Below are positions 8,960 to 16,453 of a stretch of 64,000 nucleotides of DNA, one piece after another; the first letter of the stretch is position 1, and each line of letters starts with the position of its first letter. The notes below the pieces were generated by a model, which saw only the letters and a list, made by a program, of their open reading frames with translations, did no database searches and had not been told where the DNA came from. Source of the DNA: an uncultured Elusimicrobia bacterium (GTDB taxonomy: Bacteria; Elusimicrobiota; Elusimicrobia; UBA1565; UBA9628); contig CAIKVT010000027.1 in the NCBI GenBank assembly GCA_903830945.1, positions 1 to 64,000 of the forward strand, read 5' to 3'. Both the position numbers and the translations under genes were made by a program.

Positions 8960-11212
8960 GTGAAGCTGGCCTTCCGCTTCTTCCTCATCCTCCTCGCCTT
9001 CTCTTTGGTCCCAGTCCTAATCACCGGCATATGGCTGCTCCGGTTCCAGACCGCGGCCCGGGAGAACGCCCGCCAGCTCCATCTCCAGATGACCCAATTC
9101 GCGGCGGAAACGGTCGAATCATCCGCCGCCGACATGAACCGCTCTCTGGGGTTCGCGCAAGAACTCGAACGCGTCGGCTTGGCGGCGAGCCTAGGCTCGG
9201 GCAGGCGTTCTCCCCACGCACGGCCTCTCCAGGAAAGGACGATAGGACTGGGCTCGGAGGAGTACCGCATACTCCAGCGCGAAGCCGCCAACCATCCCAA
9301 TCTCAGCCTTGTCTCCCTGCTCGGGCCGGACGACCGCGAAACCCTACGCTTCGCGGATTCCAGATTATATCCCGCGGCGGGCTACGAGGACCGCTCCGCA
9401 GATCCACTCGTGAAGACAGCGCGCTCCTCCGGTCGCGCGGCTTGGGGAAAAGTCCTGCTGCGCCAAGGCGAACCCATGCTCCCCGTCGTCTACCCCCTGT
9501 CCCTGGGCCGGACCCTCTACGTCGAACACTCTCTGGCTGGACTCTTCCGGCGCGTCCGCGAGCGCACCATGGGAAAGACGGGGCGACTTTTCCTAGTCAA
9601 TAAAACGGCAGAGCCCTTGCCGGGGTTCGGCGGCTCCTGGCCGGAACCGCACTGGCCGGAGGCTGGCCCAGGGCGCGATGCGACAGGCTGGAATGACGAC
9701 GTCCCGACCAAACAGGGCGCCACCGTGGCGGCCTGGGCATCTTGCCCGTCCCTCGACTGGCGGGTCATCAGCCTGCAGCCCCGTTCCGAGGCCCTGGCCT
9801 CCAGTCCCCATTTTCGGGCGCAAGCCGCCGCCTTCGTCCTGGCGTTGGCGATACTGCTCGTCTTATGCGCGTCCTGGATGGGTTCGCGTCTAGCCGAGCC
9901 CCTGCGGGGCCTTATCGCCGGAGCTCAGCGCGCGGCCCGCAACGAATTCGCGCCGCCCGTGCCTGAGAGCGGGTGGGGGGAACTCAGCACCCTGACCCAA
10001 GGCTTCAACGCGATGATGCGGACCCTGCACTCCTACCAAGAGATGCAGGTGGACCGACTGCTGGAGGAGAAAGCCAAAGTGGAGGCCCTCGTCCACACGA
10101 TCCCCGACGGCATCGTCCTGGCCGGCTTCGACGGCACCATCGTCTACATGAACCTCACCGCCCGCTCCCTTCTGGCCGGCGACTCCGGCCTGATCACCAA
10201 TCCCGGATCCGCCCGCACAATCCACAACACCTTTCGCGAACCCGTACTGCGCCAGGCGGTGCTGAGCCTTTTAAGCCGCAAGAGGACGAACGAATCGCGC
10301 GAGGTGGAACTGCGGGACGCGGTGGGCAAGCGCCTGGGGATATTCTTCTGCCGCCTGGTCACTGTCATGCACGACAAACGCGAAGTCGGCATCGTGGTGA
10401 CCCTGCGCGACGTGACCGCGGAGCGCGACCTGGTCCAATTGCGCGAAGAGTTCTACCATGGCATCGTGCACGATCTGCGCGGCCCTTTGACCGCCATCGA
10501 CGGCTTCACCTCTATCATGCAGCTGCGCCGGGGCAAGCTCTCAGCGCAGCAGGAGGACACGTACCTCGGCTACGTGAGGCAGTCGGCCCAGCGCATGCGC
10601 CAACTCGTCGCCGACATCCTCGACACCGCCAAGATCGAGTCCGGCACCATGGAATTAAAGATCGAGCCCGTAACCACGGCCGACTTCGTCGAACGGGTCA
10701 AGGCCCTTTATGCCCTGCAAGAGGAGACACTCGGCATCAAGATAATCTTCGACGTGACGGGCACACCGCCGCCCATGACGGCCGACGCACTTTCCAATGG
10801 CCGTCAGGACGACGTCACATCCGCGCCGTCGCGACCTGTATGCTGCGACCGCAACCTGATCGAACGCGTGCTCATGAACCTGATGGGAAACGCCCTCAAA
10901 TTCACGCCCAAAGGCGGCCAAGTGGCCTTGCGGATCAAGGCGGCCGGAGTGGACGAAGTGGAATTCTCAGTCCAGGACACCGGGACCGGAATCCCCAAGG
11001 ACAAGCTCGCATTCGTCTTCGAAAAATTCAAACAGCTCGAGGGGCAGAACAAGTCGGCAGGCTATGGCCTGGGCTTGTCCATCTGCAAAAAGATCGTAAA
11101 TCTCCACCAAGGCCGCATCTGGTGCGAATCCGAACCCGGCCGAGGCAGCCGCTTCGCCTTCTGCCTGCCTCTGCAGGGCCCGAACCGGCCCATCACTCCT
11201 CCATCCGCATAA
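8960..11212 (+). CDS. Large membrane histidine kinase with periplasmic sensor, HAMP, PAS, HisKA and HATPase
   Basis: GTG start, 750 residues. TM at 1-25; a periplasmic Cache-like region to about 280; second TM (FVLALAILLVLCASWMGSRL); HAMP at about 308-360; PAS at about 372-485 (AFDGTIVYMNLTA region); HisKA with IVHDLRGPLTAIDGF; HATPase_c with MNLMGNALKF, DTGTGIP and GYGLGLSI. The kinase core is intact. Between HisKA and the N-box there is an extra stretch (ALSNGRQDDVTSAPS) that is also found in the kinase-like protein at 12703 and looks like an in-frame inserted element. The 3' end overlaps the convergent motB by 20 bp. It is probably linked to the rotor/stator locus around it; the signal is unknown. 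Confidence 0.92.
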   Translation: MKLAFRFFLILLAFSLVPVLITGIWLLRFQTAARENARQLHLQMTQFAAETVESSAADMNRSLGFAQELERVGLAASLGSGRRSPHARPLQERTIGLGSEEYRILQREAANHPNLSLVSLLGPDDRETLRFADSRLYPAAGYEDRSADPLVKTARSSGRAAWGKVLLRQGEPMLPVVYPLSLGRTLYVEHSLAGLFRRVRERTMGKTGRLFLVNKTAEPLPGFGGSWPEPHWPEAGPGRDATGWNDDVPTKQGATVAAWASCPSLDWRVISLQPRSEALASSPHFRAQAAAFVLALAILLVLCASWMGSRLAEPLRGLIAGAQRAARNEFAPPVPESGWGELSTLTQGFNAMMRTLHSYQEMQVDRLLEEKAKVEALVHTIPDGIVLAGFDGTIVYMNLTARSLLAGDSGLITNPGSARTIHNTFREPVLRQAVLSLLSRKRTNESREVELRDAVGKRLGIFFCRLVTVMHDKREVGIVVTLRDVTAERDLVQLREEFYHGIVHDLRGPLTAIDGFTSIMQLRRGKLSAQQEDTYLGYVRQSAQRMRQLVADILDTAKIESGTMELKIEPVTTADFVERVKALYALQEETLGIKIIFDVTGTPPPMTADALSNGRQDDVTSAPSRPVCCDRNLIERVLMNLMGNALKFTPKGGQVALRIKAAGVDEVEFSVQDTGTGIPKDKLAFVFEKFKQLEGQNKSAGYGLGLSICKKIVNLHQGRIWCESEPGRGSRFAFCLPLQGPNRPITPPSA
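10766..10830 (+). repeat. In-frame coding repeat element (GRQDD), copy A
   Basis: About 65 bp inside the kinase gene, closely similar to 13870-13932. It shares the exact core ATGGCCGTCAGGACGACG and is read in the same frame (PPPMTADALSNGRQDD). It lies in a loop just before the N-box, where kinases normally have a short linker. Confidence 0.6.
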
Positions 11213-11819
11213 TATTGACCTCGATGCGACGGTTGGCCGAGCGTCCCTCCGGCGTGTTGTTAGCCTTGACCGGACGGAACTCGCCGTAGCCGGTGGCGGA
11301 AAGCCGGCTCGAGGGCAGGCCGTTGATCTCGAAGGCACGCAGGACCGCGAAAGCGCGGGCAGCGGAGAGCTCCCAATTGGAAAGGAACTTCTTGCCCGCC
11401 ACGGGTTTATTGTCCGTGTGTCCCTCGATCTGGATTGGGTTGGGCAGCTCCGTCAGGGACTGGGCCAACTTATTAAGGTAAGGAATGCAGTCCTCCCGGA
11501 GGTTCGCGCTGCCGGAAGCGAAAAGAATAGGTGCATTGAACACGATGCGCAACTTGCTCTCCCGAATATCCAATCGAGCGATCTGCTGGATGCCGTGCCC
11601 TGAGAGGACCTCCGAGACGACCTTGGATTCCTTGCCGAACTGCTGCTCCACGCTCTTCATACTCATCTGCATATCAACGTTCTTGGTGGAAACCATGGAG
11701 TAAAGCAGCAGGAAAAATATCACCAGATAACTCATCAGGTCGCCATAAGTGACGGCCCAAAGGGCGCTGCGGTTGAGCAACGCCTCGTAATCCTCGTCGC
11801 GCTCGGTCCAAATCGCCAT
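11193..11819 (-). CDS. motB: MotB-like stator protein with OmpA peptidoglycan-binding domain
   Basis: 208 residues. A single N-terminal TM preceded by WAVTYGDLMSYLVIFFLLL, equivalent to the MotB ion-channel helix; the essential channel Asp is present (D27). Residues about 95-205 are an OmpA domain (FASGSANLRED, IEGHTDNKPV, GYGEFRPVKANNTPEGRSANRRIEV) that would anchor to peptidoglycan. It follows motA with a 1-bp TGATG overlap. Together they form an ion-driven stator. There is no flagellar structural gene nearby apart from the FliF-FliG-like fusion, so the driven partner may be that protein rather than a normal flagellum. GldM, ExbD and TolR are less likely because of the OmpA domain. Confidence 0.9.
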   Translation of the reverse strand: MAIWTERDEDYEALLNRSALWAVTYGDLMSYLVIFFLLLYSMVSTKNVDMQMSMKSVEQQFGKESKVVSEVLSGHGIQQIARLDIRESKLRIVFNAPILFASGSANLREDCIPYLNKLAQSLTELPNPIQIEGHTDNKPVAGKKFLSNWELSAARAFAVLRAFEINGLPSSRLSATGYGEFRPVKANNTPEGRSANRRIEVNIMRMEE

Positions 11820-12616
11820 CAGGCCGGCTCCGCCGTCTCACGCGGAGCGGGCGCCGCCGCAGGGCCTCGCCGGGATTGCGCATAACTGGACAGATGCAAC
11901 TCCACCAAGGAGCTCGGCTTGCCGGCCGCGATGTCCAGGACCCCTTCGAGGATCATCTCCAGGAGCATCGTTTCCGTTATGGCCCGCAGGCGGAGCTGCC
12001 CAGCCAGAGGCACACAGATCAAATTGGCCATAGCGATGCCCGCAAACGCGGAAGACAGCGCCAGGGCCATGGCCGGGCCTACCTTATCGGGAGTGGAAAC
12101 GGTCTTCAAGACCTCGACCATGCCCAAGAGCGTGCCCAGCAGCCCGAACATGGGCGAGAGGGTGCCCATGGTGCGCATGAGGTTGGCGTCCTCTTGCCGG
12201 CGGATGCGCAGCTGGCGGATCTCCGTTTCGAGCATGCGGCGCGCCTCATTGGACTCACCCGTGGCTATAACGACATTGACGGCGCGATTAAGGAAACCCC
12301 CGGCGAAATCACGGGACTCGCCCTGCAAAGACAGTAAGCCTCCCTCGGTCTGAGCGCGTCGCGCCAGACGTGACATCTCCGTGATGATCTTCTCCTGCCC
12401 GGGCAGGGACACCGGCAAGAAAAGCGACACGACATTGCCTAAGGTATTGACGAGGGTGCGCCAAGGAGAGTTGATGATCATGGCCACGAATGTGCCGCCG
12501 ACCACCACGAGTATGCCGTGGACGTTCAACAGAGAACGCTCTCCTCCGCCGTGGGAGAGCCCATAGTACCCAAGTGCGCCCAAAGAAAGTATTCCCAACC
12601 AGAATGTCCAATTCAT
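11819..12616 (-). CDS. motA: MotA-like stator protein
   Basis: 265 residues of the MotA/PomA type: TM1 at about 5-20, TM2 at about 31-49 (VHGILVVVGGTFVAMII), a cytoplasmic loop with the basic/acidic patch RLARRAQTEGG that contacts FliG in known motors, then TM3 and TM4 with MGTLSPMFGLLGTLLGM and NLICVPLAG, keeping the two prolines needed for torque. A Pro/Ala-rich tail ends the protein. It is first in a two-gene operon with motB. It is larger than and different from TolQ/ExbB in having four TMs with the large loop between TM2 and TM3. Divergent from the coiled-coil kinase-like gene. Confidence 0.9.
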   Translation of the reverse strand: MNWTFWLGILSLGALGYYGLSHGGGERSLLNVHGILVVVGGTFVAMIINSPWRTLVNTLGNVVSLFLPVSLPGQEKIITEMSRLARRAQTEGGLLSLQGESRDFAGGFLNRAVNVVIATGESNEARRMLETEIRQLRIRRQEDANLMRTMGTLSPMFGLLGTLLGMVEVLKTVSTPDKVGPAMALALSSAFAGIAMANLICVPLAGQLRLRAITETMLLEMILEGVLDIAAGKPSSLVELHLSSYAQSRRGPAAAPAPRETAEPA

Positions 12617-12702
12617 AGAATCTAAGTGTAACGGGTACGGTCCCGGCTGTCAAGCATCCAAATGTTGCGGCAACAATCATCCGCGGACCACGCAACAAAT
12701 CC

Positions 12703-14643
12703 GTGACGCCGAATTTCTACAATACCTTGACGCCCAAAGGATTACGGCTCAGCCGCGCCGATGCGGAACCCGGATTCCAGGTCTTGGGCGCGACAAACAT
12801 GGACGAAGACACGACCCCAGACAGCGTCCAGCAGGAGACCCATCTCCTGCACGCGCGCTTAGACGAAGCCCAGTCGGCCCTTTCCGGCCTGTCCCAAAGA
12901 ATCGAGCGCCTTCAGAGAGAATCCGATGAGGATCCCAGCATGGCCCGCCAAGAGACGACGTCGCTGCAACCGGCCCACCAACTGAGGAACTCAGCGGCAG
13001 CCAGCCGCCGGACCCTCGCCGACAGAGCCAGCGACCTGGAATCGAAGTTCCACCTGGAATCGCAGTTCCAAGAAATAAATAATTTCAGGGAATTCGTAGG
13101 CCAAGCGGTGGACCTGGAGACGCGGCTCCGAGAAGCCGAACGGCGCATCGATATAGCGAGGTCGGAATCATGGGAGCTTGCGGCACAGATCGCCGCCCTG
13201 AAGGAGGCGGTTCAGAAGGCGCAAAGGCGCGGCGACGCCGAGGCGGACAAAGCCCATAGGTTGGGGGCACGAGCCGACGAGTTGGAGGCGAAGCTTCAGG
13301 AAGCGCAAAAACGCGGCGACGCCGAGGCGGACAAAGCCCGGGAGCTGGCGGCCCGAGCCAACGAGTTGGAGGCGAAGCTTCAGGAAGCGCAGAAACGCGG
13401 CACCGCCGAGATAGAGAAAGCCCGGGGGCTGGAGGCCCGGGCTGACGAATTGGAGGCGAAACTTCAGGAAGCGCAGAAGCGCGGCGCCGCCGAGACGGAG
13501 CAAGCCCGGGGACTGGAGGCCCGGGCCGACGCATTGGAAACGAAGCTTCAGGAAGCGCAGAAGAGCGGCGCCGCCGAAGCGGACAAAGCCCGGGAGCTGG
13601 CGGCCCGGGCCGACACGTTGGAAGCAAAACTTCAGGAAGCGCAGAAGCGCGGCGCCGCCGAAACGGACAAAGCCCGAGGGCTGGAGGCCCGAGCCGACAC
13701 GTTAGAGACAAAACTTCTGCAAGCCGAACGGGGCGCCGCAGTCGAAGCCGTCCAATTACTGCAGATCACGGCCCAGGCAGCCAAACTGGCGGCCCAACTC
13801 AAAATAGCCAGCACAGGCGTCGCATCCGCGACGCCGCCGCAAGCCCCGACCGAGTTCCAGCCCCCAGCACCGCCACCCATAACGGACAATGATCTTCCCG
13901 ATGGCCGTCAGGACGACGGCGCACCCGCGCCACCAACGATCCCGGCCTTAGAACCGACTCTGGAAACAGGCTGGTCCAAAGCGCTCGATTACCTGCGCCG
14001 ACCTCTATCCACCGCCTATGCCCATCTGCGCAGACTCTCGACAACGCCTTTGGAAAACGACCAAAGAGACCAGCTCAAGGCCGCTGCCGCGGCCCTCACG
14101 CAGGGCACGAACGCTATCACCACCCTCAACGAATTCTGGGACGAGGTCGGACCGGCCCCCACGGCTGGACGCCTCGAGCCGGCGGTGGTCGCGGCCGTCA
14201 AGGTCTGGGAGCCGGCCCTGCGCCTGCACGGCATCAGCCTGGCCCGCCGGCAGGATGAGACGCTGCCTCCGGTCCTCTTCCATCCGGATGGACTGCGCAT
14301 GGCGCTCTACCAGCTGCTGCGCAACGCCTACGAAAGCATGCCCCGGGGCGGATCGCTGACCGTGCGGCTCTTCAAGAGCGACGCCACCGGCGGGGCCTGC
14401 GTCAGCATCTGCGACACCGGAGCGGGATTCAGCCGCGAGGCCCTGGCCCGGCTGCCCGCGCCCTTCACGACGACCAAACCAGGCCATCTCGGTCTGGGCC
14501 TAGCCGTGACGCGCCGCATCCTGAACCGGTGGGGAGCAAGCATGGAAGCCGTCAACAATGAGAAAATCGGGGCCACCGTAACCCTAAGCTTAACACTGAG
14601 CCAAGACGAACCGCCGCCCATGCAAGGCGAGGCCATCTCCTAG
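12703..14643 (+). CDS. Coiled-coil protein with degenerate HisKA and intact HATPase_c domain
   Basis: 646 residues from a GTG; an ATG at 12799 (residue 33) is an alternative start. No TM or signal peptide. Residues about 45-375 are continuous coiled coil, including six tandem 28-residue units (type LEAKLQEAQKRG ... ADKARELAARAD). After a Pro-rich linker carrying the GRQDD element, a DHp-like region contains DYLRRPLSTA, where the expected H-E-L-R-x-P-L has Asp in place of the phospho-acceptor His. The ATPase domain is complete (LLRNAYESM, DTGAGFS, GHLGLGLAV). It may be a cytoplasmic scaffold or pseudokinase that binds ATP. It is divergent from motA, suggesting a link to the motor locus. Confidence 0.85.
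   Translation: MTPNFYNTLTPKGLRLSRADAEPGFQVLGATNMDEDTTPDSVQQETHLLHARLDEAQSALSGLSQRIERLQRESDEDPSMARQETTSLQPAHQLRNSAAASRRTLADRASDLESKFHLESQFQEINNFREFVGQAVDLETRLREAERRIDIARSESWELAAQIAALKEAVQKAQRRGDAEADKAHRLGARADELEAKLQEAQKRGDAEADKARELAARANELEAKLQEAQKRGTAEIEKARGLEARADELEAKLQEAQKRGAAETEQARGLEARADALETKLQEAQKSGAAEADKARELAARADTLEAKLQEAQKRGAAETDKARGLEARADTLETKLLQAERGAAVEAVQLLQITAQAAKLAAQLKIASTGVASATPPQAPTEFQPPAPPPITDNDLPDGRQDDGAPAPPTIPALEPTLETGWSKALDYLRRPLSTAYAHLRRLSTTPLENDQRDQLKAAAAALTQGTNAITTLNEFWDEVGPAPTAGRLEPAVVAAVKVWEPALRLHGISLARRQDETLPPVLFHPDGLRMALYQLLRNAYESMPRGGSLTVRLFKSDATGGACVSICDTGAGFSREALARLPAPFTTTKPGHLGLGLAVTRRILNRWGASMEAVNNEKIGATVTLSLTLSQDEPPPMQGEAIS
13207..13710 (+). repeat. 84-bp tandem coding repeat, six units
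   Basis: Units recur every 84 bp (AAGCTTCAGGAAGCGC-type starts at 13291, 13375, 13459, 13543 and 13627) and encode a 28-residue coiled-coil period. Unit sequences differ by a few bases, so this is recent duplication under coding constraint. Confidence 0.9.
13870..13932 (+). repeat. In-frame coding repeat element (GRQDD), copy B
   Basis: Matches 10766-10830 over about 63 bp in the same reading frame (PPPITDNDLPDGRQDD). The core can pair as GCCGTC/GACGGC around a 5-nt loop, giving a palindromic element like those known to insert into proteins in Rickettsia. Confidence 0.6.
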
Positions 14644-14730
14644 CGCGCATAAACGCGCCGGCACTGACCATCTTCAGGAAGTGCGCTGACGATCACGTGC
14701 TAACGCACAAACCGGACGCGGGCCGCCGCG
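14643..14730. terminator. Hairpins between convergent genes
   Basis: Two GC stems, GCGCG/CGCGC at 14643-14658 and CGCGG/CCGCG at 14717-14730, the latter followed by CCTTTCC. There is no good T-tract, so terminator function is uncertain. Confidence 0.25.
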
Positions 14731-14745
14731 CCTTTCCTCAAGCCG

Positions 14746-15441
14746 TCACACCTTCAAGACGTAGCCCACCTTGATCACGGTCTCGAACCTGACGCCAAAA
14801 CGGCCGAGCTTACGACGCAGAGACTCCACGTGCTTATCCACGGTCCGGGTGTCTATCCGCTCTTTCATGCCCCAGACCTGATCGAGCAGCAGCTGACGCG
14901 TCAGCACCCGGTTGACATTGTGGAGAAAATAGTCCAAGAGCCGGAACTCCAAGTCGGTCAGGATCGCCACCTTGCCGTCCACGGCGACTTCCCGCCGCTC
15001 AGGAACGACCGTCAAAATATCGATGCGGATGCTCTCGGGGCCGACGGATGAATGGTCGCCGCGGCGACGCAGCAGGGCCGCGACGCGCGCCACCAAGAAG
15101 TCCGCATCCACGGGCTTGGTCAGATACTCATCGGCGCCAAGATTAAGCGCCGCCACCGCGTCGGCGCTGCGTTTTTCGGAACCGGACATAGCGAGAATGA
15201 GCATGCGCCGGGCCTCCGGGTTGGCGCGCAGGACCCGGATGATCTCCTTGCCGTCCATCCCAGGCAGATTCATGTCGAGCACGGTCAGCACGTAACGGAT
15301 ATTAGCAAGCGCGTCGAAGAACTTACCCGCGGTCGAAAAACACGAAACCTCATGCCCCTGCTCCTTGAGCAATAGGCAGATGCGATCGCAACATTCGGAG
15401 TCGTCATCGACGACGGCGATCCTATCGGAGGCGGTCGACAT
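14746..15441 (-). CDS. OmpR/PhoB-family response regulator
   Basis: The ORF track extends to 15603, but the ATG at 15441 starts the receiver cleanly (MSTASDRIAVVDDDS), giving 231 residues. The receiver has the acidic pair DDD, the phospho-acceptor in VLDMNLPGMD and the Lys in LTKPVD. The C-terminal winged helix (LEFRLLDYFLHN, DTRTVDKHVESLRRKLG) binds DNA. The start overlaps the upstream receiver gene by 20 bp, so they are an operon. No kinase is directly adjacent on this strand; the kinases at 5954, 8960 and 12703 are candidates. Confidence 0.92.
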   Translation of the reverse strand: MSTASDRIAVVDDDSECCDRICLLLKEQGHEVSCFSTAGKFFDALANIRYVLTVLDMNLPGMDGKEIIRVLRANPEARRMLILAMSGSEKRSADAVAALNLGADEYLTKPVDADFLVARVAALLRRRGDHSSVGPESIRIDILTVVPERREVAVDGKVAILTDLEFRLLDYFLHNVNRVLTRQLLLDQVWGMKERIDTRTVDKHVESLRRKLGRFGVRFETVIKVGYVLKV

Positions 15442-15826
15442 GGGCTTGCAAGGCTCTATCGAGGCGCTCGAGCAGGTCATGAACCTCGAAAGGTTTGACC
15501 ACGTAATCCGTGGCGCCACAGCCGAGCCCCTCGGCGACACCCGAGACCTCGGACCGGATCGAACAAATGAGAACAGGTGTATCCGGGCGGGGTCCCTCGG
15601 CACGGATGCGTCGACAGATGTCGAACCCGCTCATATCCGGCAAGTGGACGTCCAAGATGACGGCATCAGGGGCGGCCTCACGGTAAAGCGCCAGGCCCGT
15701 CTCCCCATTGCCGGCCACGCAGACATGATACCCCGCGGCCTCCAGGACCATCCTGAGCACGTCCTGGAAGTCTCTCTCATCCTCGACGATCAGTATCATC
15801 TTTGGTGTCGATTCGGGCGTGGGCAT
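15422..15826 (-). CDS. Single-domain response regulator (receiver only)
   Basis: 134 residues with a complete receiver fold: MILIVEDERD, phospho-Asp in VILDVHLPDMSG, and KPFE. There is no output domain. Such proteins act as phospho-relay shuttles or by protein binding, as CheY does on flagellar motors. First gene of a two-gene operon with the OmpR-type regulator. A CheY-like role on the nearby rotor-like protein is possible but unproven. Confidence 0.9.
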   Translation of the reverse strand: MPTPESTPKMILIVEDERDFQDVLRMVLEAAGYHVCVAGNGETGLALYREAAPDAVILDVHLPDMSGFDICRRIRAEGPRPDTPVLICSIRSEVSGVAEGLGCGATDYVVKPFEVHDLLERLDRALQAHVDRLR

Positions 15827-15894
15827 GAGATAATATAGGTCATGAAATGGTGGACTGTCAACGCGCGCGCGACCCGGCGCTCAACTGCAGCCGG

Positions 15895-15924
15895 TTGACT
15901 TTGCAAATGCCGGCAAGCTAGAAT
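15895..15924 (+). promoter_or_regulatory. Sigma70-type promoter for the receiver gene at 15935
   Basis: TTGACT, 18-bp spacer, TAGAAT. The -10 ends 10 nt before the ATG, so the leader would be only a few bases long. Confidence 0.55.
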
Positions 15925-15934
15925 CAAAGGGCCT

Positions 15935-16330
15935 ATGACAATCCTCGTCGTGGATGATGACCCATACATCGTCAGGCTCCTCAAGGACTACCTCTCCGGC
16001 AACGGCTACTGGGTCGAAAGCGCGTCAGACGGCTATGCCGCCATGGTCGCCTACGCCAAACACAAACCCGCGCTGGTCATCCTGGATTACGAAATGCCCG
16101 CCGGCAGCGGCGGAGACGTCTTCGACAGGCTCCGCGGCGGCACGGCCAGTGCTGATGTACCGATCATCTTCCTGACCGGAAAATCCCTCTTAGAAGTGAG
16201 AGTTCGGGTGCCCCCCGGGCCCAAGGTGCGCCTGCTCTCCAAGCCCGTAGACTTTGCCCAACTCGACAAGGCGTTGCAAGAACTCCTGCCCATGCCCGCC
16301 AAGCCGCCAGTCCCGCCCGACACGAAATAA
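15935..16330 (+). CDS. Single-domain response regulator (receiver only)
   Basis: 131 residues. Receiver with VVDDDPYIVRLL, the phospho-Asp in LVILDYEMPAGSG and LSKPVD, then a short Pro-rich tail. The alpha4-beta5 region (LLEVRVRVPPGPKVRLL) is unusual: the sequence between the conserved Thr and Lys is short of the normal hydrophilic helix, so partner binding may differ. It is divergent from the other receiver and precedes trxB with a hairpin between, so it is probably monocistronic. Confidence 0.88.
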   Translation: MTILVVDDDPYIVRLLKDYLSGNGYWVESASDGYAAMVAYAKHKPALVILDYEMPAGSGGDVFDRLRGGTASADVPIIFLTGKSLLEVRVRVPPGPKVRLLSKPVDFAQLDKALQELLPMPAKPPVPPDTK

Positions 16331-16342
16331 GACTCGATTTAT

Positions 16343-16384
16343 CCCCACAGCGCGGTCCGCGCCTGGCTTGGGAAGCGCTGGGGG
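16343..16384 (+). terminator. Hairpin after the receiver gene
   Basis: CCCC-A-CAGCGC pairs with GCGCTG-GGGG across a 21-nt loop that itself contains GCGCGG/CCGCGC. A short T run (CCTTTT) follows. It probably ends transcription before trxB. Confidence 0.4.
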
Positions 16385-16401
16385 AGGAATCCTTTTAGAA
16401 A

Positions 16402-16410
16402 TGTTATAAT
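16402..16410 (+). promoter_or_regulatory. Extended -10 promoter of trxB operon
   Basis: TGTTATAAT fits TGn-TATAAT. The ORF-track ATG at 16409 lies inside this box, which argues that the real start is the ATG at 16454. Confidence 0.5.
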
Positions 16411-16453
16411 GGCCACGCTTTCTTCGTCTGAGAATCGCAAGGTGGCCCCAATC

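Noticed and set aside
9973-11289. 438-residue plus-strand ORF
   Set aside because: Shifted frame of the kinase at 8960, rich in Arg/His/Pro.
13207-13710. Regular repeats resembling a CRISPR array
   Set aside because: Period is 84 bp with no unique spacers, and the frame is open throughout as coiled coil.
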